From positions 372,001-436,000 of the forward strand of contig NZ_BAABHY010000001.1 in the NCBI RefSeq assembly GCF_039542345.1: DNA of 64,000 nucleotides. The letters are read 5' to 3'. This DNA comes from Orbus sasakiae. GTDB lineage: Bacteria; Pseudomonadota; Gammaproteobacteria; Enterobacterales; Orbaceae. Each line of letters starts with the position of its first letter. Position 1 is the stretch's first letter. Both the position numbers and the translations under genes were made by a program. Of this stretch, positions 44,690 through 53,338 are shown in pieces. Under the pieces are notes generated by a model. It had not been told where the DNA came from. It did not search any database and saw only the letters and a list, made by a program, of their open reading frames with translations.

Positions 44690-45425
44690 TCAGTCTTGCT
44701 CCTTGATCATTGATAAATGTTACTTTCACACTACCATTTTCATTCATAGCAACATTTTTAAAGGTAAATGTTTTACGGCCAAATGGTTCAATCATATCGG
44801 ATTGTGCTTGATATGTTTTTTTATTGTTAGTTGTAAACGATACTTCACCAAAAGATGCATAGAATGGTGAAGGATTTGAAATTTCAATGGACAAGTTTTT
44901 GCCTGAGGTGATTTTCTTGATTTGTAATTTTTTTAATAAATCATCAGGTTTTCCTGCAAGGCCGTCCGGACGATAAAAAAGTTTAACGCGACTTTTTAAC
45001 ATCACAAGCATTTTATTTTTATTTGATTGTACTGCATCACCAACATTTGAAGGTGGAATTTGTAAAAAATTAAAATAGAAAACAGATTCTCTATCTTGAG
45101 GTAATTGCTGTGTATTGGTATAGGCAATTCTAACAATTTGTGTGGTATTTGGTTGAACCTTAAAAATTGGTGGAGTTGCAAAAAAAGGGACATTGGTTTT
45201 GTCATTAGGTGTGATTGACGGATCGCCATCATCAAACCAAGCTTGAACAACGTAAGGAAAATCTGATTGGTTTTTTAAATTGACATCAACCGACTTGTTT
45301 TTTGAATTGTATATAATGCGAGTCCCCATCATCGTAACGCTAGCATAAGAGATGCTCAATGAAGCAGACATGATAAGACAGACTATCAAAACCACTATAT
45401 TCTTAGAAAAATTGAAATTAGTCAT
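44664..45425 (-). CDS. Periplasmic fimbrial chaperone 1 (PapD/FimC family)
   Basis: This 253-aa protein has a signal peptide of about 28 residues. The PapD-like G1 domain has GTRIIYNSKNKSVDVNLKNQSD, FFATPPIFKVQPN and YFNFLQIPPSN; a second Ig-like domain carries KMLVMLKSRVKLFYRPDGL. GAGG selects the ATG at 45425. It lies between the major pilin and usher, the standard place for the chaperone of the shaft subunits. Confidence 0.92.
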   Translation of the reverse strand: MTNFNFSKNIVVLIVCLIMSASLSISYASVTMMGTRIIYNSKNKSVDVNLKNQSDFPYVVQAWFDDGDPSITPNDKTNVPFFATPPIFKVQPNTTQIVRIAYTNTQQLPQDRESVFYFNFLQIPPSNVGDAVQSNKNKMLVMLKSRVKLFYRPDGLAGKPDDLLKKLQIKKITSGKNLSIEISNPSPFYASFGEVSFTTNNKKTYQAQSDMIEPFGRKTFTFKNVAMNENGSVKVTFINDQGARLSEHYLLEK

Positions 45426-45508
45426 TGATAAACCTCGCAAAATAATATTATGTATATAATAAACGAGATAAAAAAATTTACCTCATTTATTATACAATTT
45501 TTGAAAAA

Positions 45509-46045
45509 TTATTGGTAACTGACACTATATTGTAAAGATGCAGTTACGGTACCTTTATTGATCGTATCCGCAGTCGTACCTGATGTATAATATTGTGCAT
45601 AATAAGTTGATGTTGCACTTGTTGCAGAATCAGCTAATGTTAAGTCACTTGCCCCAACATATTTATCGGTAAAGTTAATCACTGTAGAGTTATCCGGTTT
45701 TAAAATTTGGATATCTACATTGGCAGCTGTACCCGTGTTACCTAAGTTACCAGCAGTACTTACATTGTTACCAACAAATACTGTTGAAATACTTGAACCA
45801 TCTGCTTTACAACCTGCAACACCAACTTCAAACGGTGTTTTACCTGCTACATTCGATGCAAAATCTGCTGTAGATACGGTTGGTAATAAAATAATTGGTG
45901 ATTCAAGTTCGCCATTAACGGTTAGTTCACAAGTTTGGTCTGTCACTTCACCTTGAAATGAAATGGTGTTATTACTTGCAGCTAAACTTGAAAATGAAGC
46001 TGTAGCGGTTGCAAACATGATTGCTGTTAAATAAAGTTTTTTCAT
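45509..46045 (-). CDS. Major fimbrial subunit (type 1-like pilin)
   Basis: This 178-aa protein has a signal peptide ending SLAA. The pilin fold contains the conserved disulfide pair (TDQTCELTV and VAGCKADG) and the penultimate tyrosine motif in ASLQYSVSYQ. The start at 46045 follows GAGG. As first gene of the fimbrial operon, with the longest untranslated leader, it is likely the shaft subunit. The chaperone gene follows after 83 nt. Confidence 0.92.
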   Translation of the reverse strand: MKKLYLTAIMFATATASFSSLAASNNTISFQGEVTDQTCELTVNGELESPIILLPTVSTADFASNVAGKTPFEVGVAGCKADGSSISTVFVGNNVSTAGNLGNTGTAANVDIQILKPDNSTVINFTDKYVGASDLTLADSATSATSTYYAQYYTSGTTADTINKGTVTASLQYSVSYQ

Positions 46046-46154
46046 TTTATGACCTCTCATAATTGTTGATATTTAAATTCATTAGAATTTAATTTTATTT
46101 TTTAAACTGACTAATAACGCAAAAAAACTGGTTTAAATAATAAAAAATTTATTT

Positions 46155-46204
46155 TACACGGTTTATTGTAGGATTATTTTGATTTAAATCAAATAAACCG
46201 TGTA
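46155..46204. repeat. 13-bp inverted repeat flanking an FNR box
   Basis: TACACGGTTTATT (46155-46167) and AATAAACCGTGTA (46192-46204) are perfect inverted copies 24 bp apart. They frame the FNR box and the candidate fimbrial promoter. Confidence 0.8.
46179..46192. promoter_or_regulatory. FNR box
   Basis: TTGATTTAAATCAA is a perfect match to the FNR consensus TTGAT-N4-ATCAA. It overlaps the candidate -35 of the fimbrial promoter and lies about 340 bp upstream of frdA. Confidence 0.82.
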
Positions 46205-46529
46205 TGTTTTATGAATTCTTTACAAAAAAAGAGCTTAAAAATGTAAAAAACATCATTTACCATGTTAAAAATTTGCAAAATCAAAAGAAAAAAGTGTGTT
46301 TTTAATGCAAAAAAATCACGTTAAACATGATATTGTTTGAGTAATCATTATAAAGCCATAAAAAATGTATTTTTTGTCACTATCTAAAGCTTATGAATAG
46401 ATAATAAGCTTGTAATAAAGTGTTAACTATTCACAAATCAGACTTAAAGAAAACGGTGTTTGCATTGTGTAATGTGTTAATTATCAGTAGAATTATTGCC
46501 ATCTCATTTTTCATTAAATTGATTTCACT

Positions 46530-48290
46530 ATGCAAATTATAGAAACCGATATTGCTATTGTTGGCGGTGGCGGAGCCGGTTTAAGTGCGGCAATTGAAAT
46601 AGCGCAAAGTTCTCCAGATCTAAATATTGCATTAATTTCTAAGGTCTATCCGATGCGCAGTCACACCGTTGCAGCAGAAGGGGGCGCAGCAGGAGTGATC
46701 AAACCAGATGATAAGGTCGATTTACATTTTTATGATACTGTCGCTGGGGGCGATTGGCTGTCAGATCAGGATGTGGTCGAATTCTTTGTTAAACAAGCAC
46801 CAAAATCTTTAGCTAAATTAGAACGACTTGGCTGTCCTTGGGCGAGAAAAAAAGATGGCTCAATTAATGTACGTCGTTTTGGTGGTATGCAAGTCGAACG
46901 TACTTGGTTTGCTGCTGATAAAACGGGATTCCATCTTTTACATACTTTATTTCAAGCATCTTTGCAGTTTAATCAGATTCACCGTTTAGATGAACACTTT
47001 TTATTAGATTTATTGGTTAATGATGATCAAATAACAGGGCTTGTTGTCTTAAATATGCTTGAAGGGACGTTGACCCAAATTAATGCTAAGGTTGTCATTA
47101 TGGCGACTGGTGGTGCTGGACGAGTGTATCAGTACAATACAAATGGTAGTATTGTAACGGGTGAGGGTATGGCGATTGCTTATCGTCATGGCATTGCGCT
47201 ACGTGATATGGAATTTGTGCAATATCATCCGACGGGTTTACCAGGTAGTGGCATTTTAATGACTGAAGCATGTCGTGGCGAAGGTGGCGTTCTCGTCAAT
47301 AAAGATGGTTATCGATATTTGCAAGATTATGCGCTTGGACCCGAAACCCCTTTAGGGCTGCCAAGAAATCGTTTTATGGAATTAGGGCCTCGTGATCGTC
47401 TTTCACAAGCATTTTGGCATGAAAGCCAAAAAGGTAATACTCACAGTACGGCCTATGGTGATGTGGTTTATTTGGATTTAAGGCATCTTGGCGCGGCTAA
47501 AATTAACCAAAGATTACCTTTTATACGCGAATTAGCCAAATCCTATGTTGGTATTGATCCTGTGTTTGAGAAAATTCCCGTTCGCCCAACGGCCCACTAT
47601 ACAATGGGCGGAATTGCAACGGATAAATATTGTGCGACATTGTTACGAGGGTTATATGCGGTTGGGGAGTGCGCTTCGGTTGGTTTACACGGGGCAAATC
47701 GTTTAGGTTCAAACTCCTTATCAGAAATTTTGGTATTTGGTGAACTCGCTGCGAAACAAGCTATCCAATATGTAAACCAGCACTCGGTTACTTATCAATA
47801 TAATCAACAGATGGCGAAGCAAATAGAGCTCCAATTATATTCGGTTATTCATCATGATGGTTGTGAAAATTGGGCTAATATTAGAGCTGAAATGGCGATG
47901 GCTATGGATTTAGGGTGTGGTGTTTATCGTTCTGAACAAGGGATGCAACAAACAATTAATAAAATATCGGAATTAATTGAACGTAGTGCTCACATTGCCT
48001 TAGCAGATAAATCTCATGTATTTAATACCGAACTGATAACGGTTCTTGAGTTAAAACAGAGTTTGCTTGTTGCACAGGCTATGGTTTGTAGTGCTATTTT
48101 GCGTAAGGAATCTCGTGGTGCTCACCAGCGCCTTGAACCATTATATCAACAGCGGGATGATGAACACTATTTGAAGCATAGTTTAGCGTTTTATTCTGCC
48201 GATGCATTACCTAAAATTGAGTTTAGCCAAGTCAATATAACAAAATGTTCACCAGCGGATCGAACTTATGGTGAAAATAAAGGGCACTAG
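46530..48290 (+). CDS. frdA: Fumarate reductase flavoprotein subunit
   Basis: This 586-aa protein carries covalent FAD, with the linking histidine His45 in MRSHTVAAEGG. It also has the nucleotide motif IVGGGGAGLSAAIE and the active-site blocks EFVQYHPTGLPGSG, TEACRGEGG and HYTMGGI. It reduces fumarate to succinate at the cytoplasmic face of the membrane in anaerobic respiration. It is slightly shorter than E. coli FrdA (602). It is the first gene of frdABCD. Confidence 0.97.
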   Translation: MQIIETDIAIVGGGGAGLSAAIEIAQSSPDLNIALISKVYPMRSHTVAAEGGAAGVIKPDDKVDLHFYDTVAGGDWLSDQDVVEFFVKQAPKSLAKLERLGCPWARKKDGSINVRRFGGMQVERTWFAADKTGFHLLHTLFQASLQFNQIHRLDEHFLLDLLVNDDQITGLVVLNMLEGTLTQINAKVVIMATGGAGRVYQYNTNGSIVTGEGMAIAYRHGIALRDMEFVQYHPTGLPGSGILMTEACRGEGGVLVNKDGYRYLQDYALGPETPLGLPRNRFMELGPRDRLSQAFWHESQKGNTHSTAYGDVVYLDLRHLGAAKINQRLPFIRELAKSYVGIDPVFEKIPVRPTAHYTMGGIATDKYCATLLRGLYAVGECASVGLHGANRLGSNSLSEILVFGELAAKQAIQYVNQHSVTYQYNQQMAKQIELQLYSVIHHDGCENWANIRAEMAMAMDLGCGVYRSEQGMQQTINKISELIERSAHIALADKSHVFNTELITVLELKQSLLVAQAMVCSAILRKESRGAHQRLEPLYQQRDDEHYLKHSLAFYSADALPKIEFSQVNITKCSPADRTYGENKGH

Positions 48291-48291
48291 T

Positions 48292-49035
48292 ATGTTAACC
48301 TCTCAAATGATCACTATTAATATCTTGCGTTATCATCCCGAAAAAGATAGTGAACCTTATGTGCAAACATTTGAACATATCCCTTATGATCAGATGACTT
48401 CAATACTTGATGTGCTTAACTATATTAAAGAACAATTAGCCCCTGATTTAGTTTATCGTAGCTCATGTCGTATGGCGATTTGTGGTTCATGCGGTGTAAT
48501 GATTAATCATATTCCGAAGTTATTGTGTAAAACCTTTGTAAGGGATTATGCTGGAAAGGTTGTGACAATCAGTCCGCTTGCGCATTTTCCCGTTGAACGT
48601 GATTTAGTGATCGATATGACGCATTTTATGCAAAGCCTTGAAGCGATTAAACCTTATATTATAAATAATGACAAAATAACTAACGATGAAATGAATAAGC
48701 AAATTCCCGCTTGGCTTATAAAATATCAGCAGTTTAGTCAATGTATCAATTGTGGGTTATGCTATGCAGCATGCCCTCAATTTGGTTTAAATCCTGAATT
48801 TATTGGTCCAGCAGCAATCGCTTTGGCAATGCGTTACAATCTTGATAGTCGAGACAATGGAAAAGCTGAACGGATGCCAATACTTAATCAAGATGATGGT
48901 GTTTGGCGATGTACTTTCGTCGGGTTTTGTTCGACAGTATGTCCAAAACATGTTGATCCAGCTGCAGCGGTGCAGTTAGGCAAAGTTGAAAGTGCAAAAG
49001 ACTATTTAATCGCTAAGTTTAAATTACAGCCTTAA
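48292..49035 (+). CDS. frdB: Fumarate reductase iron-sulfur subunit
   Basis: This 247-aa protein has the plant-type [2Fe-2S] ligands in SSCRMAICGSCGVMINHIPKLLC. Two ferredoxin-like clusters follow, with ligands in CINCGLCYAACP and CTFVGFCSTVCPKHVDP. It carries electrons from the quinol site to FrdA. The ATG at 48292 follows the frdA stop by 1 nt, with AAGGG upstream; a longer in-frame start at 48268 would overlap frdA. Confidence 0.97.
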   Translation: MLTSQMITINILRYHPEKDSEPYVQTFEHIPYDQMTSILDVLNYIKEQLAPDLVYRSSCRMAICGSCGVMINHIPKLLCKTFVRDYAGKVVTISPLAHFPVERDLVIDMTHFMQSLEAIKPYIINNDKITNDEMNKQIPAWLIKYQQFSQCINCGLCYAACPQFGLNPEFIGPAAIALAMRYNLDSRDNGKAERMPILNQDDGVWRCTFVGFCSTVCPKHVDPAAAVQLGKVESAKDYLIAKFKLQP

Positions 49036-49061
49036 TTAGAGGCTATCGGAAATCATAGATA

Positions 49062-49490
49062 ATGAATATAGACAATCAGAATAAATCTTATCGTAATCCC
49101 CATTGTGCTAAGATGGATACGAAATGGTGGCGAAAAATTAGTCACTATACATTTTATATTATGCGTGAATCGACAGCTTTTTTTATGATTTGGGTTAGTA
49201 TTGTTTTGATGTATGGTGTGGTTTGTGCTCATACTAACGACGTTGGACAAGATGAGTTTTATCGTTTTATTTTTTTCCTACAACACCCAATTGTTGTTGT
49301 CATTAATGTTTTAGCGTTACTTGCCGCCTTACTGCATACTGTGACTTGGTTTAATTTGGCCCCTAAGGCAACGAATGTTGTAATTGCTGCAAAAAAACCA
49401 CCTGCTTTCATGTTTGTTGCGAGTTTATGGATTATTACGCTAGCTGTCTCAATCTGTTTATTGATGACTGTATATGGCTATTTTAGATAA
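49062..49490 (+). CDS. frdC: Fumarate reductase membrane anchor subunit C
   Basis: This 142-aa protein has three transmembrane helices (AFFMIWVSIVLMYGVVC, PIVVVINVLALLAALLHTVTWF, FVASLWIITLAVSICLLMTVYGYF). FrdC-type RNPHCAKMDTKWWRKISHYTFYIMRE precedes the first helix. With FrdD it anchors the complex and forms the menaquinol site; the Glu in the RES segment matches FrdC Glu29. Confidence 0.94.
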   Translation: MNIDNQNKSYRNPHCAKMDTKWWRKISHYTFYIMRESTAFFMIWVSIVLMYGVVCAHTNDVGQDEFYRFIFFLQHPIVVVINVLALLAALLHTVTWFNLAPKATNVVIAAKKPPAFMFVASLWIITLAVSICLLMTVYGYFR

Positions 49491-49501
49491 GGACAGTATT
49501 A

Positions 49502-49855
49502 ATGAAAAAAGAGAATACACAACTAAAACGTTCTAATGAGCCTGTCTTTTGGGGGTTATTCAGTGCCGGTGGAATGTGGGCTGCTATTTTTGCGCCAGTA
49601 GTTATTGTGATTATTGCCTTTATTATCCCATTTGGTGATGTGGTAACACGAAGTTACATATTGAAACTCATCGGTAGTACTTATGGTAAAGTCTTTCTAT
49701 TTTTAATGATCAGTTTACCAATTTGGTGTGCTTTGCATCGTATTTTACATACTTTGCATGATTTTAATATTCATCCTAAACGCGGTAAATTATTAACATA
49801 TGGCTTAGCTTTAGCTTGGACGTTACATGCAGGTTATATTCTTTTTATTTATTAA
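49502..49855 (+). CDS. frdD: Fumarate reductase membrane anchor subunit D
   Basis: This 117-aa protein has three transmembrane helices and the FrdD opening RSNEPVFWGLFSAGGMWAAIFAPVVI. The later HRILHTLHDFNIHP segment holds the conserved histidines. It completes the quinol-binding membrane domain with FrdC. The start lies 11 nt after the frdC stop; a terminator follows. Confidence 0.94.
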   Translation: MKKENTQLKRSNEPVFWGLFSAGGMWAAIFAPVVIVIIAFIIPFGDVVTRSYILKLIGSTYGKVFLFLMISLPIWCALHRILHTLHDFNIHPKRGKLLTYGLALAWTLHAGYILFIY

Positions 49856-49867
49856 ATTGTTATGAGC

Positions 49868-49895
49868 CTTAAGACCAACTCATGTTGGTCTTTTA
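49868..49895 (+). terminator. Terminator of frdABCD
   Basis: A perfect 9-bp stem AAGACCAAC / GTTGGTCTT (49871-49879, 49884-49892) with a TCAT loop runs into T residues. It lies between frdD and the converging manA. Confidence 0.88.
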
Positions 49896-51089
49896 TCACT
49901 CAGCATTAAATGCTCTAGCTAACGTACCATGACCATAATAATGAAAAGATTGGGCGTTATGTGCTATAAAAACTGACTCACCCGTTTTAATTTTAAAGAG
50001 GTCAGTTTTTGTTGATAAAGTCACTTCGCCTTCAATACATAAAATAATCTCCGCACTATGAATCAATTGCATTGTTGGCTGGGTATTACTATGTAATATC
50101 TCAAATGCAAAATCCTTTACAGGTACTGGAAAATCGATTTTATTTTTGTGGTGAATCGGTGTGGTTAATAGTGCATTGGGAAAAATACTTTTGAATTCGG
50201 TATTATCAAGAAGTTCATTAATATCAATATGTTTATGTGTTAACCCAGCTCGTAGTACATTGTCAGAATTTGCCATAATTTCAAGTCCACTACCTTTTAA
50301 ATAAGCATGTGGGGTTTGAGCAGTTAAAAACATCGCTTGACCTGGTTTTAGTTCAATCACATTGAGTATTAATGGTGAAAATAGTCCGCAATCATTTGGA
50401 TATTGTTTAATTAAGTGTTTGATAATGTTAAAAGGTGTGCTATCAAGTTCAATAAGTCGATTTTTTAATTCAGATATTGCTTGTTGTTTTATGTCATCAT
50501 TTAACGTTAGTAAAAAATAAAAAAAGGTCTTTAGACCTGTTTCGGTCGGTGTGTTAGTAAATGCAGTTAATCCCTTTTCAAGACATTCGATATTTAATTG
50601 TTGAAATAATTCGATGATTTGTTTCACCGGCCTAAAACCATTCATTGCCCAAAATGGGGTTAATGCATAAATCAATTCTGGCTTATGATTGGGATCTTTG
50701 TAATTGCGCATGGGGGAATCAAGGGCAATACCCAGCTCATTTTCTTTATTGAAACCCCTTTTGGCCTTTGATAATTCAGGATGAACCTGAATTGATAAAG
50801 CCGAATCAGCGGCCAATATTTTGAACAGATAAGGTAAACCATGGTAGTTTTTTGCCGTCTTTTCACCTAATATTAAACGCGGATTTTGCGCAATGAGCTC
50901 ATCGAGTTTAATTGATTGCCCGTCTTGTGTTACTGCGATTGATGTGCCAGCAGGGTGAGCCCCCATCCAGAGTTCAGCTTGTGGTAAATGATCCGTATTT
51001 TCAATATTAAATAGCTGAGTTAGTGCTGTTTTACTTCCCCAGTCATAATGTTTAATCACATTATGTAACTTCCACATGGAATGATTCAT
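49896..51089 (-). CDS. manA: Mannose-6-phosphate isomerase
   Basis: This 397-aa type I isomerase interconverts mannose 6-phosphate and fructose 6-phosphate. Zinc-site residues appear in SIQVHPE (Gln, His), HKPELIYAL (Glu) and TPHAYLKG (His), and the PMI block NYKDPNHKPE is intact. AGGT supports the ATG at 51089 over upstream and downstream ATGs. It is the last gene of the manXYZ-manO-manA cluster, so imported mannose 6-phosphate is fed directly into glycolysis. Confidence 0.96.
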   Translation of the reverse strand: MNHSMWKLHNVIKHYDWGSKTALTQLFNIENTDHLPQAELWMGAHPAGTSIAVTQDGQSIKLDELIAQNPRLILGEKTAKNYHGLPYLFKILAADSALSIQVHPELSKAKRGFNKENELGIALDSPMRNYKDPNHKPELIYALTPFWAMNGFRPVKQIIELFQQLNIECLEKGLTAFTNTPTETGLKTFFYFLLTLNDDIKQQAISELKNRLIELDSTPFNIIKHLIKQYPNDCGLFSPLILNVIELKPGQAMFLTAQTPHAYLKGSGLEIMANSDNVLRAGLTHKHIDINELLDNTEFKSIFPNALLTTPIHHKNKIDFPVPVKDFAFEILHSNTQPTMQLIHSAEIILCIEGEVTLSTKTDLFKIKTGESVFIAHNAQSFHYYGHGTLARAFNAE

Positions 51090-51115
51090 ATGATTACCTG
51101 CTAGCATGAGACGAT

Positions 51116-51490
51116 TTACGTTTTAGATTTTTTCTTCGTTAACGCGCGTTTTAATACACCAAAAAAGCCTAGAGATCTTACCATTTTAGAACCTTCAATA
51201 TAAACACGGATGGCGCGGAGCACTTTTTTAGGTTCTTTAGATGCAAAAGTAAAGGTACCATTACGTTTTGTTTTGATTGAATAGCGAGGGATCCAGCGGC
51301 CTTTAAAAAGTACCGATGCGATGACACAGTCAACTTCTTCCCACGGAATTTGAATATATTTTCGATTATCTGTTTTATGATAAAACTCAAAGGCTTGATC
51401 GCCTATCATAATCTCACCATATTCGGATAATCCCATAAAAGCCGTACCTTTAATAACAAAGTCAACTTTAGTATTTAATGATTGAACCAT
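51116..51490 (-). CDS. manO: DUF956 mannose-PTS accessory protein ManO
   Basis: At 124 aa this is the full length of the DUF956/ManO family. The blocks MVQSLNTKVDFVIKGTAF, FEFYHKTDNRKYIQIPWEEV, SVLFKGRWIPRY and FASKEPKKVLRAIRVYI are very close to those of Lactobacillales. ManO genes accompany mannose PTS operons in Firmicutes; the role is regulatory or accessory but not defined. Finding it in a gammaproteobacterium suggests transfer of the cassette. It sits between manZ and manA. Confidence 0.92.
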   Translation of the reverse strand: MVQSLNTKVDFVIKGTAFMGLSEYGEIMIGDQAFEFYHKTDNRKYIQIPWEEVDCVIASVLFKGRWIPRYSIKTKRNGTFTFASKEPKKVLRAIRVYIEGSKMVRSLGFFGVLKRALTKKKSKT

Positions 51491-51555
51491 GTGTTAGCTA
51501 ATTCCAAATAGGTTAATCGACATTTGTACGTCATTTTGAATACTGTAAACAAATG

Positions 51556-51579
51556 AAGCAGGGCAATACTGCCCTGCTT
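51556..51579 (-). terminator. Intercistronic hairpin manZ / manO
   Basis: A perfect 10-bp GC-rich stem AAGCAGGGCA / TGCCCTGCTT with a 4-nt loop lies 8 nt after manZ. The following ATTTGTTT is a poor T run, so it probably reduces or stabilises rather than ends transcription into manO-manA. Confidence 0.65.
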
Positions 51580-51586
51580 GTCGTGG

Positions 51587-52498
51587 TTATAATAATCCAA
51601 TTACATGACCGACAATGCCGACCACAAATAGTCCTAAAATAATCACGATTGGTGATACTTTTTTACGTAACAACCACATGCATAGGAATGTCAATAATAG
51701 CGGTACAAGACCAGGTATCAATTGGTCAAGGTTATTTTGTAGGGAAGTGACTTTTTCTTGAGTCAATGACAATCCATTTTGTACTTGAATTAATGCTTGT
51801 TGAATACCCTCACTACCTGCTGGTAATTGACTCCAGTCAATAAAGGCACCATTGTCGAGCTTGACGGTAGAGACAATCGGTTTAAAATTAATCGATACCC
51901 ACCTTTGTACGAGGGCGGCTAATACAAACATCCCTAGTATTGATGCACCTTTGGTTATCTTTTGTAGTAATCCACCGGATAAGTTATCGGTGATTTTAGA
52001 TCCTGTACGATAACCAAATTCTTGGGTATACCACATAAAGCCCCAACGGATAATATTCCATAATACAAAGAATAAAATAGGGCCCATGATATTACCACTC
52101 ATTGCTAATGATGCACCAAGGGCACCAAGCATTGGACGCACTGTGAACCAGAATACAGGATCACCAACGCCAGCAAGTGGTCCCATCATACCCACTTTTA
52201 CACCTTGGATGGCCACATCATCAACGGGGGCTCCATTCGCTCGTTCTTCTTCAAGTGCAAGCGTTACACCTAATACGGGTGATGCTAAATATGGGTGAGT
52301 GTTAAAAAATTCTAAATGTCGTTTAAGCGCAGCTGAGCGATCTTCTTTAGTTTGGTATAATTTTTTGATTGCAGGAATCATTGAATATACCCAGCCGCCA
52401 TTTTGCATTCGCTCATAGTTCCAAGAACCTTGTAGGAAAGTGGAGCGCCATGCTACAGAAAGACGGTCTTTTTTTGTTAATTGGATTTTATGTTCCAT
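51587..52498 (-). CDS. manZ: Mannose-family PTS component IID
   Basis: This 303-aa protein has the EIID-Man pattern: LTKKDRLSVAWRSTFLQGSWNYERMQNGGW at the N-terminus, GPLAGVGDPVFWFTVRPMLGALGASLA in the middle and C-terminal membrane helices ending near residue 300. It forms the sugar channel with IIC. The start lies 17 nt after manY with a GGAG-type site. Confidence 0.95.
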   Translation of the reverse strand: MEHKIQLTKKDRLSVAWRSTFLQGSWNYERMQNGGWVYSMIPAIKKLYQTKEDRSAALKRHLEFFNTHPYLASPVLGVTLALEEERANGAPVDDVAIQGVKVGMMGPLAGVGDPVFWFTVRPMLGALGASLAMSGNIMGPILFFVLWNIIRWGFMWYTQEFGYRTGSKITDNLSGGLLQKITKGASILGMFVLAALVQRWVSINFKPIVSTVKLDNGAFIDWSQLPAGSEGIQQALIQVQNGLSLTQEKVTSLQNNLDQLIPGLVPLLLTFLCMWLLRKKVSPIVIILGLFVVGIVGHVIGLL

Positions 52499-52515
52499 TT
52501 TAATTCTCCGTATCC

Positions 52516-53316
52516 TTAGTAGTCATTTAAAATATCATCGAGTGGATCACCAGTGTTACCACCGTTTGATGAATTACCACGTTCAGAAAGATTCAAATAA
52601 ATAAATGCTAAGGCAATGCCTAATGCACCAAGCGCGATTAAGGTTAATTGTGAAATTGCGGCAACCACAAAACCAATGATGAAAAATGGCCAAACTTCTT
52701 TATTTGCCATCATATTAATGACCATGGCATAACCTACTGCAACAACCATGCCCCCACCAATCGCCATACCCGTTGTTAACCAAACTGGCATTGAATTTAA
52801 AGCACTTTGAACGGTGTGAGCCGGGATGAAGAGTAACGCGCCAGCTGGGATCGCGATACGTAAACCTTGCATACAAATTGCTAAAATTTGTAGTAATTCA
52901 ATACGCCCAATATTACCTTGTTCAGCTGCAGAATCCATCATATGTACAATTGGAACAGCAAGTGTACGTACGATCATGGTTAAAAATAGCCCTGCAACGG
53001 CAAGTGGAATAGCAACAGCGATAGCAGTTGAAACTCCCGCAATACCTTGACCCCCTAATACAAGAATTATCGCAGAGGCAACTGATGCTAAAGCCGCATC
53101 GGGCGCAACAGCTGCTCCGATATTAGCCCAACCTAATGCAATCATCTGTAATGTACCACCTAAGACAACACCTGCTTCAAGATTATTTGTCACCAGTCCA
53201 ATTAATGAACAGGCTACAAGTGGCTGATGGAATTGAAATTGGTCTAAGATGCCTTCCATTCCTGCAAGAAAGGCGACGATTATGACTAACACAATCGATA
53301 TAATTGATAAATCCAT
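52516..53316 (-). CDS. manY: Mannose-family PTS component IIC
   Basis: This 266-aa polytopic membrane protein has EIIC-Man blocks FLAGMEGILDQFQFHQPLVACSLIGLVTNN and GGTLQMIALGWANIGAAVAPDAALASV, with about seven to nine hydrophobic helices. It forms the transport core with IID. It follows manX by 22 nt and overlaps nothing. Confidence 0.95.
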   Translation of the reverse strand: MDLSIISIVLVIIVAFLAGMEGILDQFQFHQPLVACSLIGLVTNNLEAGVVLGGTLQMIALGWANIGAAVAPDAALASVASAIILVLGGQGIAGVSTAIAVAIPLAVAGLFLTMIVRTLAVPIVHMMDSAAEQGNIGRIELLQILAICMQGLRIAIPAGALLFIPAHTVQSALNSMPVWLTTGMAIGGGMVVAVGYAMVINMMANKEVWPFFIIGFVVAAISQLTLIALGALGIALAFIYLNLSERGNSSNGGNTGDPLDDILNDY

Positions 53317-53338
53317 AATAAAACCTCTTAAGTTTGAA

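Larger units (their letters stand above)
46046..46529. other. Divergent control region fimbriae / frdA
   Basis: These 484 bp hold the FNR box and inverted repeat described separately. They also hold a candidate fimbrial promoter on the minus strand (TTGATT 46192-46187, 16-bp spacer, TACAAT 46170-46165) and a stem AAGCTTAT/ATAAGCTT (46387-46411). frdA has no obvious ribosome site. No gene is seen. Confidence 0.5.

Noticed and set aside
46155..46204. Invertible fimS-like switch for the fimbrial operon
   Set aside because: The repeat arms enclose only 24 bp, too short for a promoter-bearing invertible element, and there is no adjacent recombinase gene.
46387..46411. AAGCTTAT/ATAAGCTT inverted repeat as a second operator for frdA
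   Set aside because: It is short, AT-rich and matches no known site; kept only as a note in the intergenic entry.
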